A stretch of DNA of 64,000 nt, taken from positions 186,001-250,000 of the forward strand of contig NZ_JAPNLE010000006.1 in assembly GCF_026627925.1 (NCBI RefSeq). Reading direction: 5' to 3'. The stretch is from Cupriavidus sp. D39. Its GTDB lineage: Bacteria; Pseudomonadota; Gammaproteobacteria; Burkholderiales; Burkholderiaceae. Below are positions 27,833-36,400 of this stretch, one piece after another (positions within the stretch are counted from its first letter, which is position 1; each line of letters begins with the position of its first letter). The translations under genes were made by a program, and so were the position numbers. Under the pieces are notes generated by a model. That model did not search any database. It saw only the letters and a program-made list of their open reading frames with translations, and had not been told where the DNA came from.

Positions 27833-28747
27833 ATGGCCGCCCGTTCCATTGCCTCTCTTTCCCTCAGCTTCGGCCTGGTGTCTATCCCAGTGAAGATCTT
27901 CAGCGCCACCGAAAGCAAGTCTGGGATTGGCTTCAATCTGCTGCACAAGGGTTGCGGCTCCAGGCTCAAGCAACAATACGTCTGCATCCGCGAGGATGTG
28001 GTGGTCGAGCGGTCCGAGATGGTCAAGGGCTATGAGTTCGAGCCGGATCACTACGCGGTGTTTGAGCCAGACGAATTGAAGGCGCTGGAGGACGAGGCGA
28101 AGCACACGGTCGATATCGTGTCGTTTATGCCATCTGGGGCCATCGATCCGATCTATTTCGACAAGGCTTACTACCTGGGGCCAGACAAGCGTGGCGGCAA
28201 GCCATATAACTTGCTGGCCGAGGCAATGCGAAAGACAGGGACGTGTGCGCTCGCGCAGTGGACTTGGAAAGGCAAGCAATACATGGTGCAGGTGCGGGCG
28301 ACCGACGAGGGCTTGGTACTACAGCAACTACTCTACGCCGACGAAGTCCGATCGATGGTGGACCTGCATGTGGAGAAGGCCCCGGTCCAGCCCGCCGAAC
28401 TGGCATTGGCCCAGCAACTGATCGAGCAGAACTCGGTAGAAGGATACGACCCCTCGGCCTACAAGGATGAGGAGAAAGACCGCATCCTGGCGGCCATCGA
28501 CAAGAAGATCGCCGGCAAGAAGATCGCCGTGAGCGAGGAGCGAAGCGAGCTGCGTCAGGGCGCAGAAGTGATCGACCTGATGGAGGCGCTGCGCGCAAGC
28601 ATGAACCAGCGCAAACAGGGCGGAACGAAGGCAGCGACCTCAGCGGCTGCAGCGGAGGGCAGGACCAAGAAGACTGCGAAGCGTGCCTCTGCGGCGCCCG
28701 CACCGGCGCCAACTCCCGCCAAGCGCGCTTCAGCGGGGAAAAAGTGA
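27833..28747 (+). CDS. ku: Ku, NHEJ DNA-end-binding protein
   Basis: 304 residues from ATG 27833; an upstream GTG at 27824 is possible. The Ku core is complete: SIASLSLSFGLVSIPVKIFS, FNLLHKGCGSRLKQQYVC, GYEFEPDHYAVFEPDELKAL, PIYFDKAYYLGPDKRGGKPY and ALAQWTWKGKQYMVQVRATD. The C terminus is a Lys/Ala/Pro-rich tail (KKTAKRASAAPAPAPTPAKR) like the DNA-binding tails of bacterial Ku. It recruits LigD to double-strand breaks. Divergent from DUF2188-ligD; the next gene starts 7 bases after its stop. Confidence 0.95.
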   Translation: MAARSIASLSLSFGLVSIPVKIFSATESKSGIGFNLLHKGCGSRLKQQYVCIREDVVVERSEMVKGYEFEPDHYAVFEPDELKALEDEAKHTVDIVSFMPSGAIDPIYFDKAYYLGPDKRGGKPYNLLAEAMRKTGTCALAQWTWKGKQYMVQVRATDEGLVLQQLLYADEVRSMVDLHVEKAPVQPAELALAQQLIEQNSVEGYDPSAYKDEEKDRILAAIDKKIAGKKIAVSEERSELRQGAEVIDLMEALRASMNQRKQGGTKAATSAAAAEGRTKKTAKRASAAPAPAPTPAKRASAGKK

Positions 28748-28754
28748 AGGGCCA

Positions 28755-29567
28755 ATGCCGACGTACACCCTGAAGGACGCCGAGGCGTTGCTGGGCATCC
28801 CGCGCTCGGTGGCCACGAGGCTGGTCTCCGAGGGGATCATCACGCCCACACGCGGGCCGCGCCGGGCGCTCCTCTTCACGTTTCAGGACATGGTGCTGCT
28901 CCGGACAGCAAATTCCCTGCATGACGCGAAGATCCCAACGCGGCTGATTGTCCGCGCCCTGGCGAGGGTGAAGGCCTCTCGCGGCGCCGGCCAGCCGCTG
29001 ACCGGCGTGCGGATTCGCGCGATGGGCAACGAGGTGGCGACAAGGGATGAGGGCAGAGAAGGATGGCAGGCCGTGTCTGGCCAGATGCTGATGGATTTTG
29101 AGCCCGGCGACCCGGGCGCCGCGATGGTGCAATCACTGCACGACGCGCGGCCACCAGCTGCCGACGCGCAGGATTGGTTTCTCATCGGTGCCGAACTGGA
29201 AACGGAGAAGCCGATCGATGCCGAGGCCGCATACCGGCGGGCCTTGGCGGCAGAACCAACGTTTCTGGATCCGTATCTCAACCTGGGCTGCATGATGTGC
29301 GACGCGCGCCGGTTTGGCGACGCGGCCGAACTGTACCGCTCTGGCATCTCACAGCTGCCGAGCGAGCCGTTGCTCCACTTCAACTTGGCCGTAGCGTTGG
29401 AGGATCAGGAACGCCCCGGGGAGGCACTCACCAGCTATGAGCGCTGCATCCAATTAGCGCCGGACTTTGCCGACGCGCACTTCAACGCGGCCCACATCTA
29501 CGAGACCCTCGGCAACGGGATGCGAGCGATCCGGCATTTCAACGAATATCGGAAGCTGCAGCGATAG
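28755..29567 (+). CDS. MerR-like HTH plus TPR protein in the ku operon
   Basis: 270 residues. Residues 1-75 resemble a MerR-type winged helix (YTLKDAEALLGIPRSVATRL, GPRRALLFTFQDMVLLRTAN). After a linker, three or more TPR units follow: DAEAAYRRALAAEPTFLDPY, FGDAAELYRSGISQLPSEPL, and PGEALTSYERCIQLAPDFAD with AHFNAAHIYETLGN. The ku stop is 7 bases upstream, so they are co-transcribed. A DNA-binding regulator sensing a partner via TPRs is plausible but inferred. A decayed copy lies at 53067. Confidence 0.8.
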   Translation: MPTYTLKDAEALLGIPRSVATRLVSEGIITPTRGPRRALLFTFQDMVLLRTANSLHDAKIPTRLIVRALARVKASRGAGQPLTGVRIRAMGNEVATRDEGREGWQAVSGQMLMDFEPGDPGAAMVQSLHDARPPAADAQDWFLIGAELETEKPIDAEAAYRRALAAEPTFLDPYLNLGCMMCDARRFGDAAELYRSGISQLPSEPLLHFNLAVALEDQERPGEALTSYERCIQLAPDFADAHFNAAHIYETLGNGMRAIRHFNEYRKLQR

Positions 29568-30189
29568 CGCATAGCGGCATGGCCATTGCGTGCGTCGGCC
29601 GGGCTTAATTGCGAGGACAAGCCCGCTACCCGGCAGGCAGCGCCAGCGGCAGGGGTAGGAGCGCTGGAGATCGACCAGGCCGGCCATGCTCAACGGCACG
29701 CCAGAGTGGTAGCGCTTGGGCGCGCCCTTGTTGGCCTGGTCGAGCACTGCCATCGCTCGAGAATTAAAGACCTGATCACGAAATGCGTCTCGTCAGGTCC
29801 GGGCAACGAACCGAGATGGATAGATTGACGGTATTCCCGGCGCGGTTAACCTCCTCGGGTAAGGCCGGTCATGACGTCTGACGTAGCCGCGACGCTCGGC
29901 CCGCGCCCCATCCTGGCCGGCGCTCAGATACCGGGCCGCCCAGCATTTTTGCTGCGCGGGCGCTTGCCCACCGATGCTGCTTCCAGCCCCCTCCGCGCGA
30001 TACGATGTAGCCGGCAGGCTCGCGCGCCCGCTCGGGCTTCAGCCCAACCTCTTCCAGCCTGGCCTTGAGAAGGCATCGGCGTGATCCAGCCAGCGCCGGA
30101 CCTCCTCTACCGGTGCGTCCAGCAAGCGGGCAATGTCGCTCAATGGGGCGGCCTCCACGCGCGCCAGCAGCACCGCCGGTGGTGCAGGG
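29568..30189. other. Remnant region with an HTH-like minus-strand piece
   Basis: No intact gene. On the minus strand around 30060-30185, VLLARVEAAPLSDIARLLDA and PVEEVRRWLDHADAFSRPGW form a short helical, HTH-like frame ending in TGA, joined upstream to groEL sequence. The remainder is unrecognised. Confidence 0.4.
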
Positions 30190-30596
30190 CCGGCTAAGCT
30201 TGTGCAGTTCCTCGACTACAACGCTCACGGCCAGGTCCATGCCGTTGCTTCAGATCGATCGGGTTCAGGCCCACCACCAGTCCTTCATGCCTTCCTGAAC
30301 CGTCGCCTGGGCCAGCACGGTGGCGGCGGTGGTGCCGTCACCGGCCACGTTGGAGGTCTTGGCAGCGCCCTGCTTGACCAACTACGCCCCCATGTATTCG
30401 AACTTGTCGCGCAGTTCAATTTCCTTGGCGACCGATACGCCATCCTTGGTGATCAGCGCGGCCCCGTACGACCGCTCAAGAACAACATTGCGTCCCTTGG
30501 GACCAAGCGTGACCTTGACCGCGTTGGCCAGCAGGTTGACACCCGCCACGATGCGGCGCGCGCGGACTCCTGAAATCGGATCTCCTTGGCTGCAAT
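30190..30596 (-). pseudogene. groEL: groEL N-terminal remnant
   Basis: [40 protein letters not shown] and [15 protein letters not shown] are GroEL residues about 18-72, and [20 protein letters not shown] then continues after an in-frame TAG (30382-30384) that replaces the expected CAG of GAQLVK. The N terminus [10 protein letters not shown] is one frame off and begins ATT at 30596 where ATG is expected. Only about 130 of roughly 545 codons remain. Downstream of groES, but cannot encode a chaperonin. Confidence 0.85.
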
Positions 30597-30635
30597 GATG
30601 AGACTCCTCGCGAGATTCTAGCTTTCTCTCTTTCT

Positions 30636-30923
30636 CTATTCGACGACGCACAGAATGTCTTCCTCGCGCATGACCAGCAGTTCCTCGCCTTCGAGCTTGA
30701 CGGTGGTGCCTGCATACTTGCCGAATAGCACGCGCTCGCCGACCTTCACGCTGGGTGCGCTGACACCGCCATCGCCCAGCCGCTTGCCGCTGCCGACCGC
30801 CAGGACTTCGCCCTGATCCGACTTTTCCGCGGCGATATCGGGAATGACGAGGCCGGCAGCAGTCTTATGTTCTGCGTCCAGCCGCTTGACGATCACGCGA
30901 TCGTGTAAAGGACGAATGTTCAT
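30636..30923 (-). CDS. groES: Co-chaperonin GroES
   Basis: 95 residues from ATG 30923: [20 protein letters not shown] (start of the GroES barrel), [20 protein letters not shown] (mobile loop region with the IVL-like LVI), [20 protein letters not shown] and EEDILCVVE. Intact. Its GroEL partner here is a remnant, so it must work with a chaperonin encoded elsewhere, or be a relict. Preceded by a sigma-32-like promoter. Confidence 0.93.
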   Translation of the reverse strand: MNIRPLHDRVIVKRLDAEHKTAAGLVIPDIAAEKSDQGEVLAVGSGKRLGDGGVSAPSVKVGERVLFGKYAGTTVKLEGEELLVMREEDILCVVE

Positions 30924-30989
30924 GGCCTTGTTCCCCATTCAACGCAATGACGAGCTTGACTCGGCCAGCCAGACCGGCGCCTGTTCATA

Positions 30990-31017
30990 TTATGGAAGCG
31001 GCGGGTTGGTTTTCAAG
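30990..31017 (-). promoter_or_regulatory. Sigma-32-like heat-shock promoter of groES
   Basis: On the minus strand CTTGAA (31012-31017), a 14-base spacer and TTCCATAA (30990-30997) approximate the RpoH consensus CTTGAA-N13-15-CCCCATNT. Located 67 bases upstream of the groES ATG. Confidence 0.6.
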
Positions 31018-31169
31018 CGCAGGGAGCGCTGATTGAAAGGCCTTCCGAGCGTTCCGCGAGGACGCGCTAGTCATCCCCGCCGCGCTGTTGTGCACAATGC
31101 ACGGCCGCGTGCACCCAACGAGCCGATCCTCGGCGCGCGGCAGGTAGCGCCGGATGCCAGGACCGCGCT

Positions 31170-31553
31170 TCACTGGATTGGTGGCACGGCGCCAAGCTTT
31201 TCAGCCAGCATCCGCTCATACACGCCAAAGTGCATATCCACCTCCGTTTGACTGACCACGACGACGTCTATGTTGACTTGCTCGGGCGCTAAGCCGAACA
31301 TTGTGGCCAATGCCACTTCCAGGTGGGGCGCCGCCTCCCTGTCTTTCGCGAAGGTCGTGCCGACACTGATCACATAGGCCTTCTCGCCTTCTGCGGTGAC
31401 CTCGACCAAGCGGGCCCCCGCGCTCAGGTTGTTCTCAATGGCCATCTTGGCCAGCTCCGCCACACTCCGCGTTCGCTCGGTAGGGAAGCCGCGCGCGCAC
31501 TTGAGCTGCACCCGATGCTTGCCCAGCGTCAGCCACTCAGAATCGAACTCCAT
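31170..31553 (-). CDS. Unknown 127-residue protein in the heat-shock block
   Basis: ATG at 31553 with GGAG 7 bases upstream. The protein reads MEFDSEWLTLGKHRVQLKCA, then AGARLVEVTAEGEKAYVISV, FAKDREAAPHLEVALATMFG, and VVVVSQTEVDMHFGVYERML. No signal peptide or membrane helix. Alternating strands and helices suggest a compact alpha/beta domain. No family recognised. It lies between groES and the hsp20 genes in the same orientation. Confidence 0.6.
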   Translation of the reverse strand: MEFDSEWLTLGKHRVQLKCARGFPTERTRSVAELAKMAIENNLSAGARLVEVTAEGEKAYVISVGTTFAKDREAAPHLEVALATMFGLAPEQVNIDVVVVSQTEVDMHFGVYERMLAEKLGAVPPIQ

Positions 31554-31822
31554 GGAAGTCTCCATCCGACAGTACATTGCCGCCAAGATAAGGGCGAGGC
31601 CGGCGATTTCAAGAACGCAACGTCGCGCCGTGGTTCGCCGCTGCAATGAGCCCCATTGGAAGCCAGTAGCGTGCAGCCCCAAGCACCGCGCGCGCCAAAG
31701 GGGGCTGCGCCCGCCTCTGGCGTTCCGCGTCAGCCGCCCCCTTCCACGACCGCCAGGATTGCCCATCTGCGGGCAGCAGCTTCGCGCAATACATGCGATG
31801 CCTCAGGATTGCAGACATCAGC

Positions 31823-32389
31823 TCACTTCACTTCGATCGTCCTCACGGCAGACTGCGACGACCCCGTCTTAGGTAGACGTAGTGTCAACAGTCCTCTTTC
31901 GAATTTCGCATCAACGTGATCCACGTCGACACCATCCGGCAGAGGAATACTGCGCATGAATGCGCCGTACGCTCGCTCCAGGCGGTAGCAGCCGTTCTCT
32001 TCGCTCTGAATGTCCTGCTTCTTCTCACCCCGCAAGAGCAGTGCGCCATCTTCGATGGTGGTCTGCAGGTCTTCGCGGTCCATACCGGGCAGCTCAGCCG
32101 TGATCCTCAGGGCCTCGCCATCGTCGACCACATCGATCCGAGGTTGGAAGCGAGACGAGCTGAAGTCGCCGAACCATCGATCCAAACCACCGAAGTCCGC
32201 GAACGGTTCGTGCAGAAATTCTCCCATCGCTCGCCAGGGATCGCTAGAAAACAGCCGCGAAACGTCAGGCCAGTCGGGCGTGCCGTGCCTCGACGCGGGA
32301 ACGTTGGACGCATCCTCCATCGGTTGCTTTTCAGTTGTCGTCTTCCGTAGGAACTTGAAGGGATTCCATTTGCCCAGTTCCGTTTTCAT
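31823..32389 (-). CDS. hsp20: Hsp20/alpha-crystallin small heat-shock protein (third of the cluster)
   Basis: 188 residues from ATG 32389 after AGGAGGGTAAG. A longer N-terminal extension (KWNPFKFLRKTTTEKQPMED) precedes the alpha-crystallin domain: RFQPRIDVVDDGEALRITAE, LPGMDREDLQTTIEDGALLL, RGEKK and the C-terminal VDAKFERGLLTLRLPKTGS with the GLLTLxLPK signature. ATP-independent holdase that binds unfolding proteins. Last of three hsp20 genes in one direction. Confidence 0.92.
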   Translation of the reverse strand: MKTELGKWNPFKFLRKTTTEKQPMEDASNVPASRHGTPDWPDVSRLFSSDPWRAMGEFLHEPFADFGGLDRWFGDFSSSRFQPRIDVVDDGEALRITAELPGMDREDLQTTIEDGALLLRGEKKQDIQSEENGCYRLERAYGAFMRSIPLPDGVDVDHVDAKFERGLLTLRLPKTGSSQSAVRTIEVK

Positions 32390-32588
32390 CTTACCCTCCT
32401 GCCGAATGCTCATTTGATGGGTACGAATGACCGCCGGCAACGACCGGTCGCGCCCGGCCATCGGCGACGCCGCAAGGCCCAGCCATAGTCGTGGGGCCGC
32501 CGATACGGTCATCCGCATATTCTTGGGGGCGACGGTGGCGCCCACCCGGACGCCACCGTTTCCGGTGCCGCGGATGGCCCTCCAGCAT

Positions 32589-32996
32589 TCACCCGGCGGT
32601 AACCGCAATGCGACGTGGCCGCGCTTCGTCACGGTGCGGGATCGTCAGCTTCAGCACGCCATCCTGCAGCTGCGCATCAATCTTCGACGTATCGAACTCG
32701 GGACTCAGAGAGAACGCGCGTGCGAAGTGCGGCTCGCGGATTTCCGCGTGCTGCACCCGCAGGCCAGACGGTGTCGGCACCATGGCTTCCGCCTCGATGT
32801 GGAGGTTGCCATCGTGGACATTCACAATGAGCTTGTCCTTGGTGACGCCCGGCAGGTCGGCCCAGACAGTGACACCATTGCTGTCCTCGAAGATGTCAAC
32901 TGCGGGAAGCAGCGTGACTCTGGGCGTTGGCCTGTCTTCCTGGCGTCTTGCTACCGCGCTCTGGTCGCGTTCAACGACTTGGGTAGTGTCGCTCAT
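32589..32996 (-). CDS. hsp20: Hsp20/alpha-crystallin small heat-shock protein (second)
   Basis: 135 residues. A short N terminus (TTQVVERDQSAVARRQEDRP) then the alpha-crystallin domain: LLPAVDIFEDSNGVTVWADL, PGVTKDKLIVNVHDGNLHIE, EPHFARAFSLSPEFDTSKID and AQLQDGVLKLTIPHRDEARP. The final I-x-V (IAVTAG) is the usual oligomerisation anchor. It starts 15 bases after the first hsp20 stop, so they form an operon. Confidence 0.92.
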   Translation of the reverse strand: MSDTTQVVERDQSAVARRQEDRPTPRVTLLPAVDIFEDSNGVTVWADLPGVTKDKLIVNVHDGNLHIEAEAMVPTPSGLRVQHAEIREPHFARAFSLSPEFDTSKIDAQLQDGVLKLTIPHRDEARPRRIAVTAG

Positions 32997-33011
32997 GGCA
33001 TTCTCCTCACA

Positions 33012-33452
33012 TTACTGGACGGTGATCGCCCGTGGCTTCGAGGATTCGTGCTTGCCAATGCTGATCGACAGGCAGCCGTTGGCGTAGCGCGCCTGCACCT
33101 TGTCGGGATCGGCGTTCTGCGGCAGTTCGACGACGCGCCGGAAGGTGCCGACGAAGCGCTCCTGCGCATACGGCCGCACCTCGGGGTCATCCTCCGACTG
33201 CACCGCTTCGCGCTCGCCGCTGATCGTCAGCAAGCCCTTGTCGATCGAGACCTCAAGCTTGTCTTGCTTGATGCCCGGGGCAAACCCGACGATTTCGATC
33301 GAGTCGTCCGTCGCGCCAATGTTGACCGCTGGGAACGCCCCGAAGCGGCCGGAGCGGATGCTGGACGGGAAACCACCGAATAAGCTCGCCATCTGCCGCT
33401 GCAGGCGGTCGAACTCGCTGAAGAGGTCGGTTCCGAAAAAGAGATCACTCAT
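33012..33452 (-). CDS. hsp20: Hsp20/alpha-crystallin small heat-shock protein (first of the operon)
   Basis: 146 residues from ATG 33452, preceded by AGGAGG. MSDLFFGTDLFSEFDRLQRQ is the amphipathic N terminus. The alpha-crystallin domain shows FPAVNIGATDDSIEIVGFAP, GIKQDKLEVSIDKGLLTISG and ARYANGCLSISIGKHESSK. The C-terminal ITV is the I-x-V motif. Closest to the Hsp16/IbpA-like class A proteins of proteobacteria. Behind a heat-shock promoter 130-150 bases upstream. Confidence 0.92.
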   Translation of the reverse strand: MSDLFFGTDLFSEFDRLQRQMASLFGGFPSSIRSGRFGAFPAVNIGATDDSIEIVGFAPGIKQDKLEVSIDKGLLTISGEREAVQSEDDPEVRPYAQERFVGTFRRVVELPQNADPDKVQARYANGCLSISIGKHESSKPRAITVQ

Positions 33453-33574
33453 GGTCGTATCCTCCTGATGCAGCAAGGAGGCGAACGGGCAACGCGCTCC
33501 CACCCGCCTGCCAAGCCGCTGGCAAACAAACAGAAACACGCAGCGCGCAACATCGCGACTGCCTGAGCAAAATT

Positions 33575-33604
33575 AAAATAGGCAATCTGTTGCCGGTTTT
33601 CAAG
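33575..33604 (-). promoter_or_regulatory. Sigma-32-like promoter of the hsp20 operon
   Basis: Minus strand CTTGAAAA (33597-33604) and CCTATTTT (33575-33582) are spaced 16 bases from CTTGAA, close to the RpoH consensus. CTTGAAAAC is shared with the groES promoter. Confidence 0.55.
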
Positions 33605-34319
33605 GAGGAGGCATTCAATTTCCTCTTGAAGGCATCTAGCCGCCCCCATCTCTCGAATGCGAGGACTTTGGCGCAGGGGGGCGAACGGATTTCGGTTCGG
33701 CGGGCAAGGGGGCTTGCGCAGCGCATTGCCAATTTATTGCTTTTGGAGGCACACCGCCTTTGGGTCGTAACGGAACCATGCAGAACCGCGGTGGCCGAAA
33801 CCACGACGCAAGCCTGCGGCATGGGCCGTCCGGATTTGGGGCTACCTTGGTCGTCGAGCGCGCGTGGCAGTGCGCTTCACAACGGCGCGTCAGCCGAGCA
33901 ACCCGACCGGTCCGTGTGGGCCGCCGTCACCAGAGCCTCCGTCGGCATGTGGGCGGCGACGCTTGGCACGCCCGCTCACGTCCGCAAGCTCTCGCTGCAA
34001 TGGTAGGCCGATTCCGAGGAGGTGACGGCTCTCGACGCAGCCCCCTGCGACTCCCGAGAGCAGACAGGCGCCGCTTCGCGACACTCATCACCCCAGAATC
34101 CTCCGGCTACGCCGCGCCAAATCTTTGCTCCGGATTCTCCTCGCTTGTCGTCAGGCCCGTGACAAGCGTTACATGAGCCGCTGGACTATTCCCAGCAGCT
34201 TTTCTTGGTCCGAGCTTGTCATCGGTGCCGGTTTGCAAGTGCCCTGCGCCAGGCACATATTTTGCGGGTTGGAGCATGGCTCAAACGGTTCGTAACCGTC
34301 ACCGCACAGGAGCTCGACG
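33605..34319. other. About 700 bases without recognised gene
   Basis: Open frames here are shadow-like, with Arg/Pro/Ser-rich translations and no family match. It separates the heat-shock block from the metallopeptidase block. Confidence 0.45.
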
Positions 34320-34496
34320 ATGACAAACGAGAATGGCAGGCCCGATTCGAAGCCACAGGCCAAGCCCTGTGCCCGCGGCCATATCGAACAGCCGGGAGAA
34401 AACCGTAAAACCACGCAGCCAGACGAGCGCGACCCGCAAAGCGAGCAACCCGCGGATCTGGTGAGCACCTCCCGCGAACAGATGCTGGAGCGCTAG
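34320..34496 (+). CDS. Small hydrophilic protein, 58 residues
   Basis: ATG at 34320 lies 8 bases after AGGAG. The protein MTNENGRPDSKPQAKPCARG continues with EQPADLVSTSREQMLER; it is highly charged, without hydrophobic segments. No family recognised. The strong ribosome binding site is the main support. Confidence 0.4.
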   Translation: MTNENGRPDSKPQAKPCARGHIEQPGENRKTTQPDERDPQSEQPADLVSTSREQMLER

Positions 34497-34553
34497 CGGC
34501 GGCACTTGCAGCAGGTGGGGCGTGTAAATATTCTTCGCAAGGTAAAAGAATCC

Positions 34554-35625
34554 ATGAAGACCTTTCACTGCGGCAGTTGCTCCAACCTGGTTTTTTGAGA
34601 ACGTCACCTGCGAGCGCTGCCAGGCGCTGCTTGGATACGTCTACGACATCTCGCAGATCTGCGCGTTCCAACCCGCGCAAGGCAATCTGTTGCGCAGTTT
34701 GAATGCCGGCGCGCAAGACAAGCTTTACAAGCAATGCCAGAACTACGCTGTGGAAGGTGTGTGCAACGGCATGATCCCGGCCACTTCGGAAGACGTGCTT
34801 TGCGAGTCATGCAAGCTGACGCGCACCACGCCATGCCTGGATAAGCCGAACAACCGGCTCTACTGGGCCCGGCTTGAGGTCGCCAAGCGTCGCGTGCTCT
34901 ATACGCTAGCCGCCCTGGGTCTGCCGCACGTGTCCCGCGAAGCCGATCCGGAATTCGGCCTGCAATTCGACTTCCTGGAAGACGTTGGCGAGGAGCGCGT
35001 GATGACCGGGCACGACAACGGCCTCATCACCATGAACATTGCCGAGGCCGACGACGCCCATCGGGAAAGGACGCGTTCGCTGATGGGCGAGCCGTACCGC
35101 ACCTTGCTGGGCCATTTCCGGCATGAGATCGGCCACTACTATTTCGATCGCCTGATCGCCGGCACCCGCTGGCAGGCACCGTTTCGCGAGCGCTTTGGCG
35201 ATGAGCGCGCGGACTATGGCGAAGCGTTGAAGGCGCACTACGACAAGGGCGCGCAGGAGGGCTGGGAGCAAAACTACGTCAGCGCCTACGCGGCCACGCA
35301 CCCGTGGGAGGACTGGGCCGAAACCTGGGCACACTATCTCCACATCGTCGATACCGTGGACACCGCCGCGGCATGCGGGCTTGCGCTCAAGCCAGGCACG
35401 GCCGGAGAGCCTACCCTGACGGACCAGACGCCCGTCGAGGATGCCAGCTTCCAAAGCCTGATGAACCGGTGGTTTCCTCTCACCTACGTGCTCAACAGCC
35501 TGAATCGGAGCCTGGGCGTGTCGGATGTCTACCCGTTCGCGCTGAGCCCTGTCGTGGTCGATAAGCTGCGTTTCGTGCACGAGGTGGTGTCGGACGGGCC
35601 GCAGGCCGGATTGCCTGACCCGTAG
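34554..35625 (+). CDS. Putative zinc-binding metallopeptidase (zinc ribbon plus HExxH), N-terminal frameshift
   Basis: N-terminal zinc ribbon MKTFHCGSCSNLVF, then CERCQALLGYV, followed by CNGMIPATSEDVLCESC. Peptidase-like region: LLGHFRHEIGHYYFDRLIAG carries HEIGH (HExxH-like zinc site) with EDWAETWAHYLHIVDTVDTA downstream giving a possible third ligand. The T6 run 34591-34596 breaks the frame after the first Cys pair; two more T restore the family's LVFFENV. From 34690 the frame is intact (311 residues). Function in the family unknown. Confidence 0.75.
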
Positions 35626-35832
35626 CGCGCTTATTCCGGCTCGATATTCGTCACCGTTGCCACGCCATTGACCCTTGTCGGAGGTTGCACAGACCTTACT
35701 CCCTTCCTTCAGAGACGGGGCCCAATGTCCACCCGAGATACCAATTGGGTTGGACGCCGTCGGAGCGGGTGTGCTGGGGTTTTGTCACAGTAAGCGAGGA
35801 CTATTGGAGGATCCATCCGGACTCACCTCTGG

Positions 35833-36096
35833 CTAACCTGGATGGCCAGATGAATCGAAATCAGGAAATTCGTCGTCAAGTATCTCGAACACCTCTTCCG
35901 CCTTTCCTCCTAGATTGGATTCAAGATTTCGCAACAAGTGTTCATCGGAGCGCAGCCATCTATATGCCCGCTGCACATCCTCAAGGGTTGGCTCGATCTC
36001 CAGAATCCGTGCAATCACTTCGCCTTCAAAGGGACCAATAATCTCGCGGATTTCACTAGCGCTTGCATATCGCGAATCGGTCTTGATGTTGCGCAT
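35833..36096 (-). CDS. Small acidic protein, function unknown
   Basis: 87 residues from ATG 36096 (MRNIKTDSRYASASEIREII), with IARILEIEPTLEDVQRAYRW in the middle and AEEVFEILDDEFPDFDSSG at the acidic end. GGAGAC lies 8 bases upstream. No known domain. Helical and soluble; the central repeat-like leucines suggest protein-protein contacts. Confidence 0.6.
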   Translation of the reverse strand: MRNIKTDSRYASASEIREIIGPFEGEVIARILEIEPTLEDVQRAYRWLRSDEHLLRNLESNLGGKAEEVFEILDDEFPDFDSSGHPG

Positions 36097-36400
36097 GGCA
36101 ATGTCTCCGATCGTGTGCACTCGGCGCCATCGTCGAACTCGCCGAATGCGTCTATGGGCCTTGTCGCGCAGGAATGTCTTCAGTACTTGATCACCACTCC
36201 TGGTTTCGACCTCAATGATTTCAGCTTAGCAGCTGCGCTTGCCAGGCTCCAACCCTCGAACTTGGCCGCGAGGTCGCCCCAGCGAGACGAGTCCAGATAG
36301 CCAGAAAGACCAGCGGAGCCGAGTGGCTGGCCGAGAATTTAGCTTCAGCTGCACTCTGCGCGAAGGAGGAAGCGATTGGCGATACAGCAGGCCTCAGGCG
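36097..36400. other. Short gene-free stretch
   Basis: No supported gene. It contains only weak frames between the small acidic gene and the phasin copy. Confidence 0.4.
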
